In this document: positions 1 through 10,719 of the stretch, one piece after another
How positions within the stretch are numbered: the first letter of the stretch is position 1
Layout of the letters: the number at the start of each line of letters is the position of its first letter
Origin: Euonymus europaeus
Lineage: Eukaryota > Streptophyta > Magnoliopsida > Celastrales > Celastraceae
Assembly (NCBI GenBank): GCA_963580455.1
Contig: CAUZKV010000008.1
Coordinates: forward strand, 806,001 to 870,000
Direction: 5' to 3'
Length of the DNA stretch: 64,000 bases
Notes under the pieces: model-generated
Told to the model about the DNA's origin: nothing
Databases searched by the model: none
Seen by the model: only the letters and a program-made list of their open reading frames with translations
Made by a program: the position numbers and the translations under genes

Positions 1-14
1 ATATCCGTTGACTC

Positions 15-105
15 CGAGTTCTGAATTCGGTGATTTTTAGCTTGATTTCACACTACTTTTTGAGCTCTACGATCCTGGAGTTTCGGATTTTGATTTCAGA
101 ACTCG
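15..105 (+). other. Separated 11-bp inverted repeat within each monomer (first copy shown)
   Basis: CGAGTTCTGAA at 15-25 is the exact reverse complement of TTCAGAACTCG at 95-105, leaving 69 bases between the arms. After a T-T mismatch, two more pairs follow inwards (T27-A93, C28-G92). Both arms are retained in most family I monomers. In family II the left arm often reads TGAGTTCTGAA, which loses the outermost pair. The right arm shares bases 104-105 with the 104-140 hairpin, so the two structures compete for those bases. It could be a dyad target for a DNA-binding protein or a remnant of how the monomer arose; nothing here decides. Confidence 0.6.
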
Positions 106-140
106 TGGCTAGTAGGTCTCGTTTCACCTAGTTAGCCGCG
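104..140 (+). other. Hairpin-forming segment in each monomer (first copy shown)
   Basis: CGTGGCTA at 104-111 can pair with TAGCCGCG at 133-140: seven Watson-Crick pairs and one G-T wobble. An inner stem AGGT (114-117) pairs with ACCT (126-129) around an 8-base loop. The outer stem is kept in most copies. It is weakened where GGCTAG becomes GGATAG (a frequent family II subtype), where one G is lost (CGTGCTAG, five family I monomers), or where CCGCG becomes CCGCA. The inner stem is shortened in AGTTGG monomers. The pairing is visible in the sequence; whether it forms in DNA or in a transcript is not known. Confidence 0.55.
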
Positions 141-2767
141 AAATGTGGTTTCTTTACGTAAACGGTTTTATGAATATCCGTTGACTCCGAGTTCTGAATT
201 CGGTGATTTTTAGCTTGATTTCACACTACTTTTCGAGCTCTACAATCCTGGCGTTTCGGATTTTGATTTCAGAACTCGTGGCTAGTTGGTCTCGTTTCAC
301 ATATTTAGCCGCGCAATGTGGTTTCTTTACGTAAACGGATTTATGAATATCCGTTGACTCCGAGTTCTGAATTCGGTGATTTTTAGCTTGATTTCACACT
401 ACTTTTTGAGCTCTACGATCCTGGCGTTTCGGATTTTGATTTCAAAACTCGTGGCTAGTTGGTCTCGTTTCACCTAGTTAGCCGCGAAATGTGGTTTCTT
501 TACGTAAACGGTTTTATGAATATCCGTTGACTCCGAGTTCTGAATTCGGTGATTTTTAGCTTGATTTAACATTACTTTTCGAGCTCTACGATCCTGGAGT
601 TTCGGATTTTGATTTCAGAACTCGTGGCTAGTAGGTCTCGTTTCACCTAGTTAGCCGCGAAATGTGGTTTCTTTACGTAAACGGTTTTATGAATATCCGT
701 TGACTCCGAGTTCTGAATTCGGTGATTTTTAGCTTGATTTCACACTACTTTTCGAGCTCTACGATCCTGGAGTTTCGGATTTTGATTTCAGAACTCGTGG
801 CTAGTAGGTCTCGTTTCACCTAGTTAGCCGCGAAATGTGGTTTCTTTACGTAAACGGTTTTACGAATATCCGTTGACTCCGAGTTCTGAATTCGGTGATT
901 TTTAGCTTGATTTCACACTACTTTTCGAGCTCTACAATCGTGGCGTTTCGGATTTTGATTTCAGTACTCGTGGCTAGTTGGTCTAGTTTCACCTATTTAG
1001 CCGCGCAATGTGGTTTCTTTACGTAAACGGATTTATGAATATCCGTTGACTCCGAGTTCTGAATTCGGTGATTTTTAGCTTGATTTCACACTACTTTTTG
1101 AGCTCTACGATCCTGGAGTTTCGGATTTTGATTTCAGAACTCGTGGCTGGTTGGTCTCGTTTCACCTAGTTAGCCGCGAAATGTGGTTTCTTTACGTAAA
1201 CGGTTTTATGAATATCCGTTGACTCCGAGTTCTGAATTCGGTGATTTTTAGCTTGATTTCACATTACTTTTCGAGCTCTACGATCCTGGAGTTTCGGATT
1301 TTGATTTCAGAACTCGTGGCTAGTAGGTCTCGTTTCACCTAGTTAGCCGCGAAATGTGGTTTCTTTACGTAAACGGTTTTATGAATATCCGTTGACTCCG
1401 AGTTCTGAATTCGGTGATTTTTAGCTTGATTTCACACTACTTTTCGAGCTCTACAGTCCTGGCATTTCGGATTTTAATTTCAGAACTCGTGGCTAGTTGG
1501 TCTCGTTTCACCTATTTAGCCGCGCAATGTGGTTTCTTTACGTAAACGGATTTATGAATATCCGTTGACTCCGAGTTCTGAATTCGGTGATTTTTAGCTT
1601 GATTTCACACTACTTTTTGAGCTCTACGATCCTGGAGTTTCGGATTTTGATTTCAGAACTCGTGGCTAGTAGGTCTCGTTTCACCTAGTTAGCCGCGAAA
1701 TGTGGTTTCTTTACGTAAACGGTTTTATGAATATCCGTTGACTCCGAGTTCTGAATTCGATGATTTTTAGCTTGATTTCACACTACTTTTCGAGCTCTAC
1801 AATCCTGGCGTTTCGGATTTTGATTTCAGAACTCGTGGCTAGTTGGTCTCGTTTCACATATTTAGCCGCGCAATGTGGTTTCTTTACGTAAACGGATTTA
1901 TGAATATCCGTTGACTCCGAGTTCTGAATTCGGTGATTTTTAGCTTGATTTCACACTACTTTTTGAGCTCTACGATCCTGGCGTTTCGGATTTTGATTTC
2001 AGAACTCGTGGCTAGTTGGTCTCGTTTCACCTAGTTAGCCGCGAAATGTGGTTTCTTTACGTAAACGGTTTTATGAATATCCGTTGACTCCGAGTTCTGA
2101 ATTCGGTGATTTTTAGCTTGATTTCACACTACTTTTTGAGCTCTACGATCCTGCCGTTTCGGATTTTGATTTCAGAACTCGTGCTAGTTGGTCTCGTTTC
2201 ACCTAGTTAGCCGCGAAATGTGGTTTCTTTACGTAAACGGTTTTATGAATATCCGTTGACTCCGAGTTCTGAATTCGGTGATTTTTAGCTTGATTTAACA
2301 TTACTTTTCGAGCTCTACGATCCTGGAGTTTCGGATTTTGATTTCAGAACTCGTGGCTAGTAGGTCTCGTTTCACCTAGTTAGCCGCGAAATGTGGTTTC
2401 TTTACGTAAACGGTTTTATGAATATCCGTTGACTCCGAGTTCTGAATTCGGTGATTTTTAGCTTGATTTCACACTACTTTTCGAGCTCTACAATCCTGGC
2501 GTTTCGGATTTTGATTTCAGAACTCGTGGCTAGTTGGTCTCGTTTCACATATTTAGCCGCGCAATGTGGTTTCTTTACGTAAACGGATTTATGAATATCC
2601 GTTGACTCCGAGTTCTGAATTCGGTGATTTTTAGCTTGATTTCACACTACTTTTTGAGCTCTACGATCCTGGCGTTTCGGATTTTGATTTCAGAACTCGT
2701 GGCTAGTTGGTCTCGTTTCACCTAGTTAGCCGCGAAATGTGGTTTCTTTACGTAAACGGTTTTATGA

Positions 2768-3459
2768 ATATCCGTTGACTCCGAGTTCTGAATTCGGTGA
2801 TTTTTAGCTTGATTTCACACTACTTTTCGAGCTCTACGATCCTGGAGTTTCGGATTTTGATTTCAGAACTCGTGGCTAGTAGGTCTCGTTTCACCTAGTT
2901 AGCCGCGAAATGTGGTTTCTTTACGTAAACGGTTTTATGAATATCCGTTGACTCCGAGTTCTGAATTCGGTGATTTTTGGCTTGATTTCACACTACTTTT
3001 CGAGCTCTACGATCCTGGAGTTTCGGATTTTGATTTCAGAACTCGTGGCTAGTAGGTCTCGTTTCACCTAGTTAGCCGCGAAATGTGGTTTCTTTACGTA
3101 AACGGTTTTATGAATATCCGTTGACTCCGAGTTCTGAATTCGGTGATTTTTAGCTTGATTTCACACTACTTTTCGAGCTCTACGATCCTGGAGTTTCGGA
3201 TTTTGATTTCAGAACTCGTGGCTAGTAGGTCTCGTTTCACCTAGTTAGCCGCGAAATGTGGTTTCTTTACGTAAACGGTTTTACGAATATCCGTTGACTC
3301 CGAGTTCTGAATTCGGTGATTTTTAGCTTGATTTCACACTACTTTTCGAGCTCTACAATCGTGGCGTTTCGGATTTTGATTTCAGTACTCGTGGCTAGTT
3401 GGTCTAGTTTCACCTATTTAGCCGCGCAATGTGGTTTCTTTACGTAAACGGATTTATGA
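2768..3459 (+). repeat. 4-monomer block, copy 1 of 2 (family I)
   Basis: Four monomers matching 3,978-4,669 at an offset of 1,210 bp (seven monomers minus one base). Linked markers prove the copy: the rare TTTTTGGCTTG at 2,975, the TTTTACG join before 3,287, and the AATCGTGG/CAGTACTCG/GGTCTAG monomer at 3,287-3,459. Before 2,768 and after 3,459 the two series diverge. Confidence 0.8.
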
Positions 3460-3977
3460 ATATCCGTTGACTCCGAGTTCTGAATTCGGTGATTTTTAGC
3501 TTGATTTCACACTACTTTTTGAGCTCTACGATCCTGGAGTTTCGGATTTTGATTTCAGAACTCGTGGCTAGTTGGTCTAGTTTCACCTATTTAGCCGCGC
3601 AATGTGGTTTCTTTACGTAAACGGATTTATGAATATCCGTTGACTCCGAGTTCTGAATTCGGTGATTTTTAGCTTGATTTCACACTACTTTTTGAGCTCT
3701 ACGATCCTGGCGTTTCGGATTTTGATTTCAGAACTCGTGGCTAGTTGGTCTCGTTTCACCTATTTAGCCGCGAAATGTGGTTTCTTTACGTAAACGGTTT
3801 TATGAATATCCGTTGACTCCGAGTTCTGAATTCGGTGATTTTTAGCTTGATTTCACACTACTTTTCGAGCTCTACGATCCTGGAGTTTCGGATTTTGATT
3901 TCAGAACTCGTGCTAGTTGGTCTCGTTTCACCTAGTTAGACGCGAAATGTGGTTTCTTTACGTAAACGGTTTTATGA

Positions 3978-4669
3978 ATATCCGTTGACTCCGAGTTCTG
4001 AATTCGGTGATTTTTAGCTTGATTTCACACTACTTTTCGAGCTCTACGATCCTGGAGTTTCGGATTTTGATTTCAGAACTCGTGGCTAGTAGGTCTCGTT
4101 TCACCTAGTTAGCCGCGAAATGTGGTTTCTTTACGTAAACGGTTTTATGAATATCCGTTGACTCCGAGTTCTGAATTCGGTGATTTTTGGCTTGATTTCA
4201 CACTACTTTTCGAGCTCTACGATCCTGGAGTTTCGGATTTTGATTTCAGAACTCGTGGCTAGTAGGTCTCGTTTCACCTAGTTAGCCGCGAAATGTGGTT
4301 TCTTTACGTAAACGGTTTTATGAATATCCGTTGACTCCGAGTTCTGAATTCGGTGATTTTTAGCTTGATTTCACACTACTTTTCGAGCTCTACGATCCTG
4401 GAGTTTCGGATTTTGATTTCAGAACTCGTGGCTAGTAGGTCTCGTTTCACCTAGTTAGCCGCGAAATGTGGTTTCTTTACGTAAACGGTTTTACGAATAT
4501 CCGTTGACTCCGAGTTCTGAATTCGGTGATTTTTAGCTTGATTTCACACTACTTTTCGAGCTCTACAATCGTGGCGTTTCGGATTTTGATTTCAGTACTC
4601 GTGGCTAGTTGGTCTAGTTTCACCTATTTAGCCGCGCAATGTGGTTTCTTTACGTAAACGGATTTATGA
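3978..4669 (+). repeat. 4-monomer block, copy 2 of 2 (family I)
   Basis: Second copy of the block at 2,768-3,459, with the same order of subtypes, including TTTTTGGCTTG at 4,185 and the CAGTACTCG monomer at 4,497-4,669. The three monomers between the copies include a shortened one (CGTGCTAG near 3,908). Confidence 0.8.
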
Positions 4670-4842
4670 ATATCCGTTGACTCCGAGTTCTGAATTCGGT
4701 GATTTTTAGCTTGATTTCACACTACTTTTTGAGCTCTACGATCCTGGCGTTTCGGATTTTGATTTCAGAACTCGTGGCTAGTTGGTCTCGTTTCACCTAG
4801 TTAGCCGCGAAATGTGGTTTCTTTACGTAAACGGTTTTATGA

Positions 4843-6916
4843 ATATCCGTTGACTCCGAGTTCTGAATTCGGTGATTTTTAGCTTGATTTCACATTACTT
4901 TTCGAGCTCTACGATCCTGGAGTTTCGGATTTTGATTTCAAAACTCGTGGCTAGTAGGTCTCGTTTCACCTAGTTAGCCGCGAAATGTGGTTTCTTTACG
5001 TAAACGGTTTTATGAATATCCGTTGACTCCGAGTTCTGAATTCGGTGATTTTTAGCTTGATTTCACACTACTTTTCGAGCTCTACAGTCCTGGCATTTCG
5101 GATTTTAATTTCAGAACTCGTGGCTAGTTGGTCTCGTTTCACCTATTTAGCCGCGCAATGTGGTTTCTTTACGTAAACGGATTTATGAATATCCGTTGAC
5201 TCCGAGTTCTGAATTCGGTGATTTTTAGCTTGATTTCACACTACTTTTTGAGCTCTACGATCCTGGAGTTTCGGATTTTGATTTCAGAACTCGTGGCTAG
5301 TTGGTCTCGTTTCACATAGTTAGCCGCGAAATGTGGTTTCTTTACGTAAACGGTTTTATGAATATCCGTTGACTCCGAGTTCTGAATTCGGTTATTTTTA
5401 GCTTGATTTCACACTACTTTTTGATCTCTACGATCCTGGTGTTTCGGATTTTGATTTCAGAACTCGTGGCTAGTTGGTCTCGTTTCACCTAGTTAGCCGC
5501 GAAATGTGGTTTCTTTACGTAAATAGTTTTTGAATATCCGTTGACTTCGAGTTCTGAATTCGGTGATTTTTAGCTTGATTTCACACTACTTTTTGAGCTC
5601 TACGATCCTGGCGTTTCGGATTTTGATTTCTGAACTCGTGGCTAGTTGGTCTCGTTTCACCTAGTTAGCCGCGAAATGTGGTTTCTTTACGTAAACGGTT
5701 TTACGAATATCCGTTGACTCCGAGTTCTGAATTCGGTGATTTTTAGCTTGATTTCACACTACTTTTCGAGCTCTACAATCGTGGCGTTTCGGATTTTGAT
5801 TTCAGAACTCGTGGCTAGTTGGTCTAGTTTCACCTATTTAGCCGCGCAATGTGGTTTCTTTACGTAAACGGATTTATGAATATCCGTTGACTCCGAGTTC
5901 TGAATTCGTTGATTTTTAGCTTCATTTCACACTACTTTTTGAGCTCTACGATCCTGGCGTTTCGGATTTTGATTTCAGAACTCGTGGCTAGTTGGTCTCG
6001 TTTCACCTATTTAGCCGCGAAATGTGGTTTCTTTACGTAAACGGTTTTATGAATATCCGTTGACTCCGAGTTCTGAATTCGGTGATTTTTAGCTTGATTT
6101 CACACTACTTTTCGAGCTCTACGATCCTGGAGTTTCGGATTTTGATTTCAGAACTCGTGCTAGTTGGTCTCGTTTCACCTAGTTAGCCGCGAAATGTGGT
6201 TTCTTTACGTAAACGGTTTTATGAATATCCGTTGACTCCGAGTTCTGAATTCGGTGATTTTTAGCTTGATTTCACATTACTTTTCGAGCTCTACGATCCT
6301 GGAGTTTCGGATTTTGATTTCAGAACTCGTGGCTAGTAGGTCTCGTTTCACCTAGTTAGCCGCGAAATGTGGTTTCTTTACGTAAACGGTTTTATGAATA
6401 TCCGTTGACTCCGAGTTCTGAATTCGGTGATTTTCAGCTTGATTTCACACTACTTTTCGAGCTCTACAATCCTGGCGTTTCGGATTTTGATTTCAGAACT
6501 CGTGGCTAGTTGGTCTCGTTTCACATATTTAGCCGCGCAATGTGGTTTCTTTACGTAAACGGATTTATGAATATCCGTTGACTCCGAGTTCTGAATTCGG
6601 TGATTTTTAGCTTGATTTCACACTACTTTTTGAGCTCTACGATCCTGGCGTTTCGGATTTTGATTTCAGAACTCGTGGCTAGTTGGTCTCGTTTCACCTA
6701 GTTAGCCGCGAAATGTGGTTTCTTTACGTAAACGGTTTTATGAATATCCGTTGACTCCGAGTTCTGAATTCGGTGATTTTTAGCTTGATTTCACACTACT
6801 TTTCGAGCTCTACGATCCTGGAGTTTCGGATTTTGATTTCAGAACTCGTGGCTAGTAGGTCTCGTTTCACCTAGTTAGCCGCGAAATGTGGTTTCTTTAC
6901 GTAAACGGTTTTATGA
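4843..6916 (+). repeat. 12-monomer higher-order block, copy 1
   Basis: A 2,074-bp unit (12 x 173 minus 2) immediately followed by a near-identical copy. The order of rare variants identifies it: CACATTAC with TTCAAAACTCG (4,843), ACAGTCCTGGCA with TTTTAATTTC (5,016), CACATAGTTAG (5,189), GTTATTTTT with TTGATCTC (5,362), the AAATAGTTTTTG deletion (5,521), TTTCTGAACTC (5,534), AATCGTGG/GGTCTAG (5,707), CGTTGATTTTTAGCTTCATT (5,880), CGTGCTAG (6,053), CACATTAC (6,225), GATTTTCAGC (6,398) and two common monomers. Confidence 0.9.
5362..5533 (+). repeat. Shortened marker monomer AAATAGTTTTTG (172 bp), first of seven
   Basis: This subtype replaces AAACGGTTTTATGAAT by AAATAGTTTTTGAAT, losing one base, and is followed by a monomer beginning TTGACTTCGAG. 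The deletion occurs with AAATAG at 5,521, 7,595, 10,361, 13,820, 16,068, 19,006 and 21,081, all in family I. Spacings are 12, 16, 20, 13, 17 and 12 monomers. It nearly always also carries GTTATTTTTAG and CTGGTGTTTC. It is the best internal ruler for higher-order structure, and it shows that no single fixed period governs family I. Confidence 0.9.
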
Positions 6917-8990
6917 ATATCCGTTGACTCCGAGTTCTGAATTCGGTGATTTTTAGCTTGATTTCACATTACTTTTCGAGCTCTACGATCCTGGAGTTTC
7001 GGATTTTGATTTCAAAACTCGTGGCTAGTAGGTCTCGTTTCACCTAGTTAGCCGCGAAATGTGGTTTCTTTACGTAAACGGTTTTATGAATATCCGTTGA
7101 CTCCGAGTTCTGAATTCGGTGATTTTTAGCTTGATTTCACACTACTTTTTGAGCTCTACAGTCCTGGCATTTCGGATTTTAATTTCAGAACTCGTGGCTA
7201 GTTGGTCTCGTTTCACCTATTTAGCCGCGCAATGTGGTTTCTTTACGTAAACGGATTTATGAATATCCGTTGACTCCGAGTTCTGAATTCGGTGATTTTT
7301 AGCTTGATTTCACACTACTTTTTGAGCTCTACGATCCTGGAGTTTCGGATTTTGATTTCAGAACTCGTGGCTAGTTGGTCTCGTTTCACATAGTTAGCCG
7401 CGAAATGTGGTTTCTTTACGTAAACGGTTTTATGAATATCCGTTGACTCCGAGTTCTGAATTCGGTTATTTTTAGCTTGATTTCACACTACTTTTTGATC
7501 TCTACGATCCTGGTGTTTCGGATTTTGATTTCAGAACTCGTGGCTAGTTGGTCTCGTTTCACCTAGTTAGCCGCGAAATGTGGTTTCTTTACGTAAATAG
7601 TTTTTGAATATCCGTTGACTTCGAGTTCTGAATTCGGTGATTTTTAGCTTGATTTCACACTACTTTTTGAGCTCTACGATCCTGGCGTTTCGGATTTTGA
7701 TTTCTGAACTCGTGGCTAGTTGGTCTCGTTTCACCTAGTTAGCCGCGAAATGTGGTTTCTTTACGTAAACGGTTTTACGAATATCCGTTGACTCCGAGTT
7801 CTGAATTCGGTGATTTTTAGCTTGATTTCACACTACTTTTCGAGCTCTACAATCGTGGCGTTTCGGATTTTGATTTCAGAACTCGTGGCTAGTTGGTCTA
7901 GTTTCACCTATTTAGCCGCGCAATGTGGTTTCTTTACGTAAACGGATTTATGAATATCCGTTGACTCCGAGTTCTGAATTCGTTGATTTTTAGCTTCATT
8001 TCACACTACTTTTTGAGCTCTACGATCCTGGCGTTTCGGATTTTGATTTCAGAACTCGTGGCTAGTTGGTCTCGTTTCACCTATTTAGCCGCGAAATGTG
8101 GTTTCTTTACGTAAACGGTTTTATGAATATCCGTTGACTCCGAGTTCTGAATTCGGTGATTTTTAGCTTGATTTCACACTACTTTTCGAGCTCTACGATC
8201 CTGGAGTTTCGGATTTTGATTTCAGAACTCGTGCTAGTTGGTCTCGTTTCACCTAGTTAGCCGCGAAATGTGGTTTCTTTACGTAAACGGTTTTATGAAT
8301 ATCCGTTGACTCCGAGTTCTGAATTCGGTGATTTTTAGCTTGATTTCACATTACTTTTCGAGCTCTACGATCCTGGAGTTTCGGATTTTGATTTCAGAAC
8401 TCGTGGCTAGTAGGTCTCGTTTCACCTAGTTAGCCGCGAAATGTGGTTTCTTTACGTAAACGGTTTTATGAATATCCGTTGACTCCGAGTTCTGAATTCG
8501 GTGATTTTCAGCTTGATTTCACACTACTTTTCGAGCTCTACAATCCTGGCGTTTCGGATTTTGATTTCAGAACTCGTGGCTAGTTGGTCTCGTTTCACAT
8601 ATTTAGCCGCGCAATGTGGTTTCTTTACGTAAACGGATTTATGAATATCCGTTGACTCCGAGTTCTGAATTCGGTGATTTTTAGCTTGATTTCACACTAC
8701 TTTTTGAGCTCTACGATCCTGGCGTTTCGGATTTTGATTTCAGAACTCGTGGCTAGTTGGTCTCGTTTCACCTAGTTAGCCGCGAAATGTGGTTTCTTTA
8801 CGTAAACGGTTTTATGAATATCCGTTGACTCCGAGTTCTGAATTCGGTGATTTTTAGCTTGATTTCACACTACTTTTCGAGCTCTACGATCCTGGAGTTT
8901 CGGATTTTGATTTCAGAACTCGTGGCTAGTAGGTCTCGTTTCACCTAGTTAGCCGCGAAATGTGGTTTCTTTACGTAAACGGTTTTATGA
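6917..8990 (+). repeat. 12-monomer higher-order block, copy 2
   Basis: Tandem copy of 4,843-6,916, also 2,074 bp, with the same two one-base deletions at equivalent places (7,595-7,605 and about 8,230). The one difference I noticed is T for C before GAGCTC in the second monomer (about 7,150 versus 5,076). Such similarity, against many differences between neighbouring monomers inside a block, points to recent amplification of the whole block. Confidence 0.9.
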
Positions 8991-10719
8991 ATATCCGTTG
9001 ACTCCGAGTTCTGAATTCGGTGATTTTTAGCTTGATTTCACACTACTTTTCGAGCTCTACGATCCTGGAGTTTCGGATTTTGATTTCAGAACTCGTGGCT
9101 AGTAGGTCTCGTTTCACCTAGTTAGCCGCGAAATGTGGTTTCTTTACGTAAACGGTTTTATGAATATCCGTTGACTCCGAGTTCTGAATTCGGTGATTTT
9201 TAGCTTGATTTCACACTACTTTTCGAGCTCTACGATCCTGGCGTTTCGGATTTTGATTTCAGAACTCGTGGCTAGTAGGTCTCGTTTCACCTAGTTAGCC
9301 GCGAAATGTGGTTTCTTTACGTAAACGGTTTTACGAATATCCGTTGACTCCGAGTTCTGAATTCGGTGATTTTTAGCTTGATTTCACATTACTTTTCGAG
9401 CTCTACAATCGTGGCGTTTCGGATTTTGATTTCAGTACTCGTGGCTAGTTGGTCTAGTTTCACCTATTTAGCCGCGCAATGTGGTTTCTTTACGTAAACG
9501 GATTTATGAATATCCGTTGACTCCGAGTTCTGAATTCGGTGATTTTTAGCTTGATTTCACACTACTTTTTGAGCTCTACGATCCTGGCGTTTCGGATTTT
9601 GATTTCAGAACTCGTGGCTAGTTGGTCTCGTTTCACCTAGTTAGCCGCGAAATGTGGTTTCTTTTCGTAAACGGTTTTACGAATATCCGTTGACTCCGAG
9701 TTCTGAATTCGGTGATTTTTAGCTTGATTTCACATTACTTTTCGAGCTCTACGATCCTGGATTTTCGGATTTTGATTTCAGAACTCGTGGCTAGTAGGTC
9801 TCGTTTCACCTAGTTAGCCGCGAAATGTGGTTTCTTTACGTAAACGGTTTTATGAATATCCGTTGACTCCGAGTTCTGAATTCGGTGATTTTTAGCTTGA
9901 TTTCACACTACTTTTCGAGCTCTACAGTCCTGGCATTTCGGATTTTAATTTCAGAACTCGTGGCTAGTTGGTCCCGTTTCACCTATTTAGCCGCGCAATG
10001 TGGTTTCTTTACGTAAACGGATTTATGAATATCCGTTGACTCCGAGTTCTGAATTCGGTGATTTTTAGCTTGATTTCACACTACTTTTTGAGCTCTACGA
10101 TCCTGGAGTTTCGGATTTTGATTTCAGAACTCGTGGCTAGTTGGTCTCGTTTCACCTAGTTAGCCGCGAAATGTGGTTTCTTTACGTAAACGGTTTTATG
10201 AATATCCGTTGACTCCGAGTTCTGAATTCGGTTATTTTTAGCTTGATTTCACACTACTTTTTGAGCTCTAAGATCCTGGTGTTTTGGATTTTGATTTCAG
10301 AACTCGTGGCTAGTTGGTCTCGTTTCACCTAGTTAGCCGCGAAATGTGGTTTCTTTACGTAAATAGTTTTTGAATATCCGTTGACTTCGAGTTCTGAATT
10401 CGGTGATTTTTAGCTTGATTTCACACTACTTTTTGAGCTCTACGATCCTGGCGTTTCGGATTTTGATTTCTGAACTCGTGGCTAGTTGGTCTCGTTTCAC
10501 CTAGTTAGCCGCGAAATGTGGTTTCTTTACGTAAACGGTTTTACGAATATCCGTTGACTCCGAGTTCTGAATTCGGTGATTTTTAGCTTGATTTCAAACT
10601 ACTTTTCGAGCTCTACAATCGTGGCGTTTCGGATTTTGATTTCAGAACTCGTGGCTAGTTGGTCTAGTTTCACCTATTTAGCCGCGCAATGTGGTTTCTT
10701 TACGTAAACGGATTTATGA
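8127..10719 (+). repeat. 15-monomer block with a distant copy at 16,600
   Basis: Linked markers repeat in the same order at 16,600-19,364: CGTGCTAG, CACATTAC, the CACATATTTAG subtype, AATCGTGG with CAGTACTCG (9,337), CTTTTCGTAAACGG (9,661), CTGGATTTTCGG (9,757), ACAGTCCTGGCA with GGTCCCG (9,856), the AAATAGTTTTTG marker (10,361), TTTCTGAACTC (10,374) and TTCAAACTAC (10,547). The first four of its monomers also belong to the 12-monomer block copy 2. Confidence 0.75.

Larger units (their letters stand above)
1..173 (+). repeat. Reference monomer of the satellite (first copy)
   Basis: First full monomer, used for numbering. Landmarks: ATATCCG 1-7, TTGACTCCGAG 8-18, GAATTC 23-28, T-run 34-38, TTGATTTCA 42-50, GAGCTC 62-67, TTTCGGATTTTGATTTCAG 81-99, AACTCGTGGCTAG 100-112, TAGCCGCG 133-140, TTTACGTAAA 153-162. 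Across copies the most variable windows are 56-61 (CTAC, CTAA or CTAG before the T-run, then C or T before GAG), 71-80 (GATCCTGGAG, AATCCTGGCG, AATCGTGGCG, GCTCCTAGCA, GCTGCTAGCG), 114, 120-121, 131, 142 and 163-172. The segments 17-50, 83-104 and 143-155 vary least. The monomer contains about 11 CpG dinucleotides, so it is not CpG-depleted for its composition. Confidence 0.95.

Noticed and set aside
8..13. TTGACT as a W-box promoter element
   Set aside because: A six-base match repeated with every monomer is expected by chance and has no nearby gene to regulate.
153..162. TTTACGTAAA palindrome as a replication origin or specific protein site
   Set aside because: It is a perfect 10-bp palindrome in most monomers but is frequently changed to TTTACATAAA or TTTTCGTAAA in family II, and nothing else supports a function.
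153..170. CENP-B box
   Set aside because: The box core needs TTCG, then A five bases after the G, then CGGG. The nearest candidates, TTTCGTAAACGG in a few monomers and TTTCGGATTTTG in all, lack the A and the CGGG. The reverse strand gives nothing.
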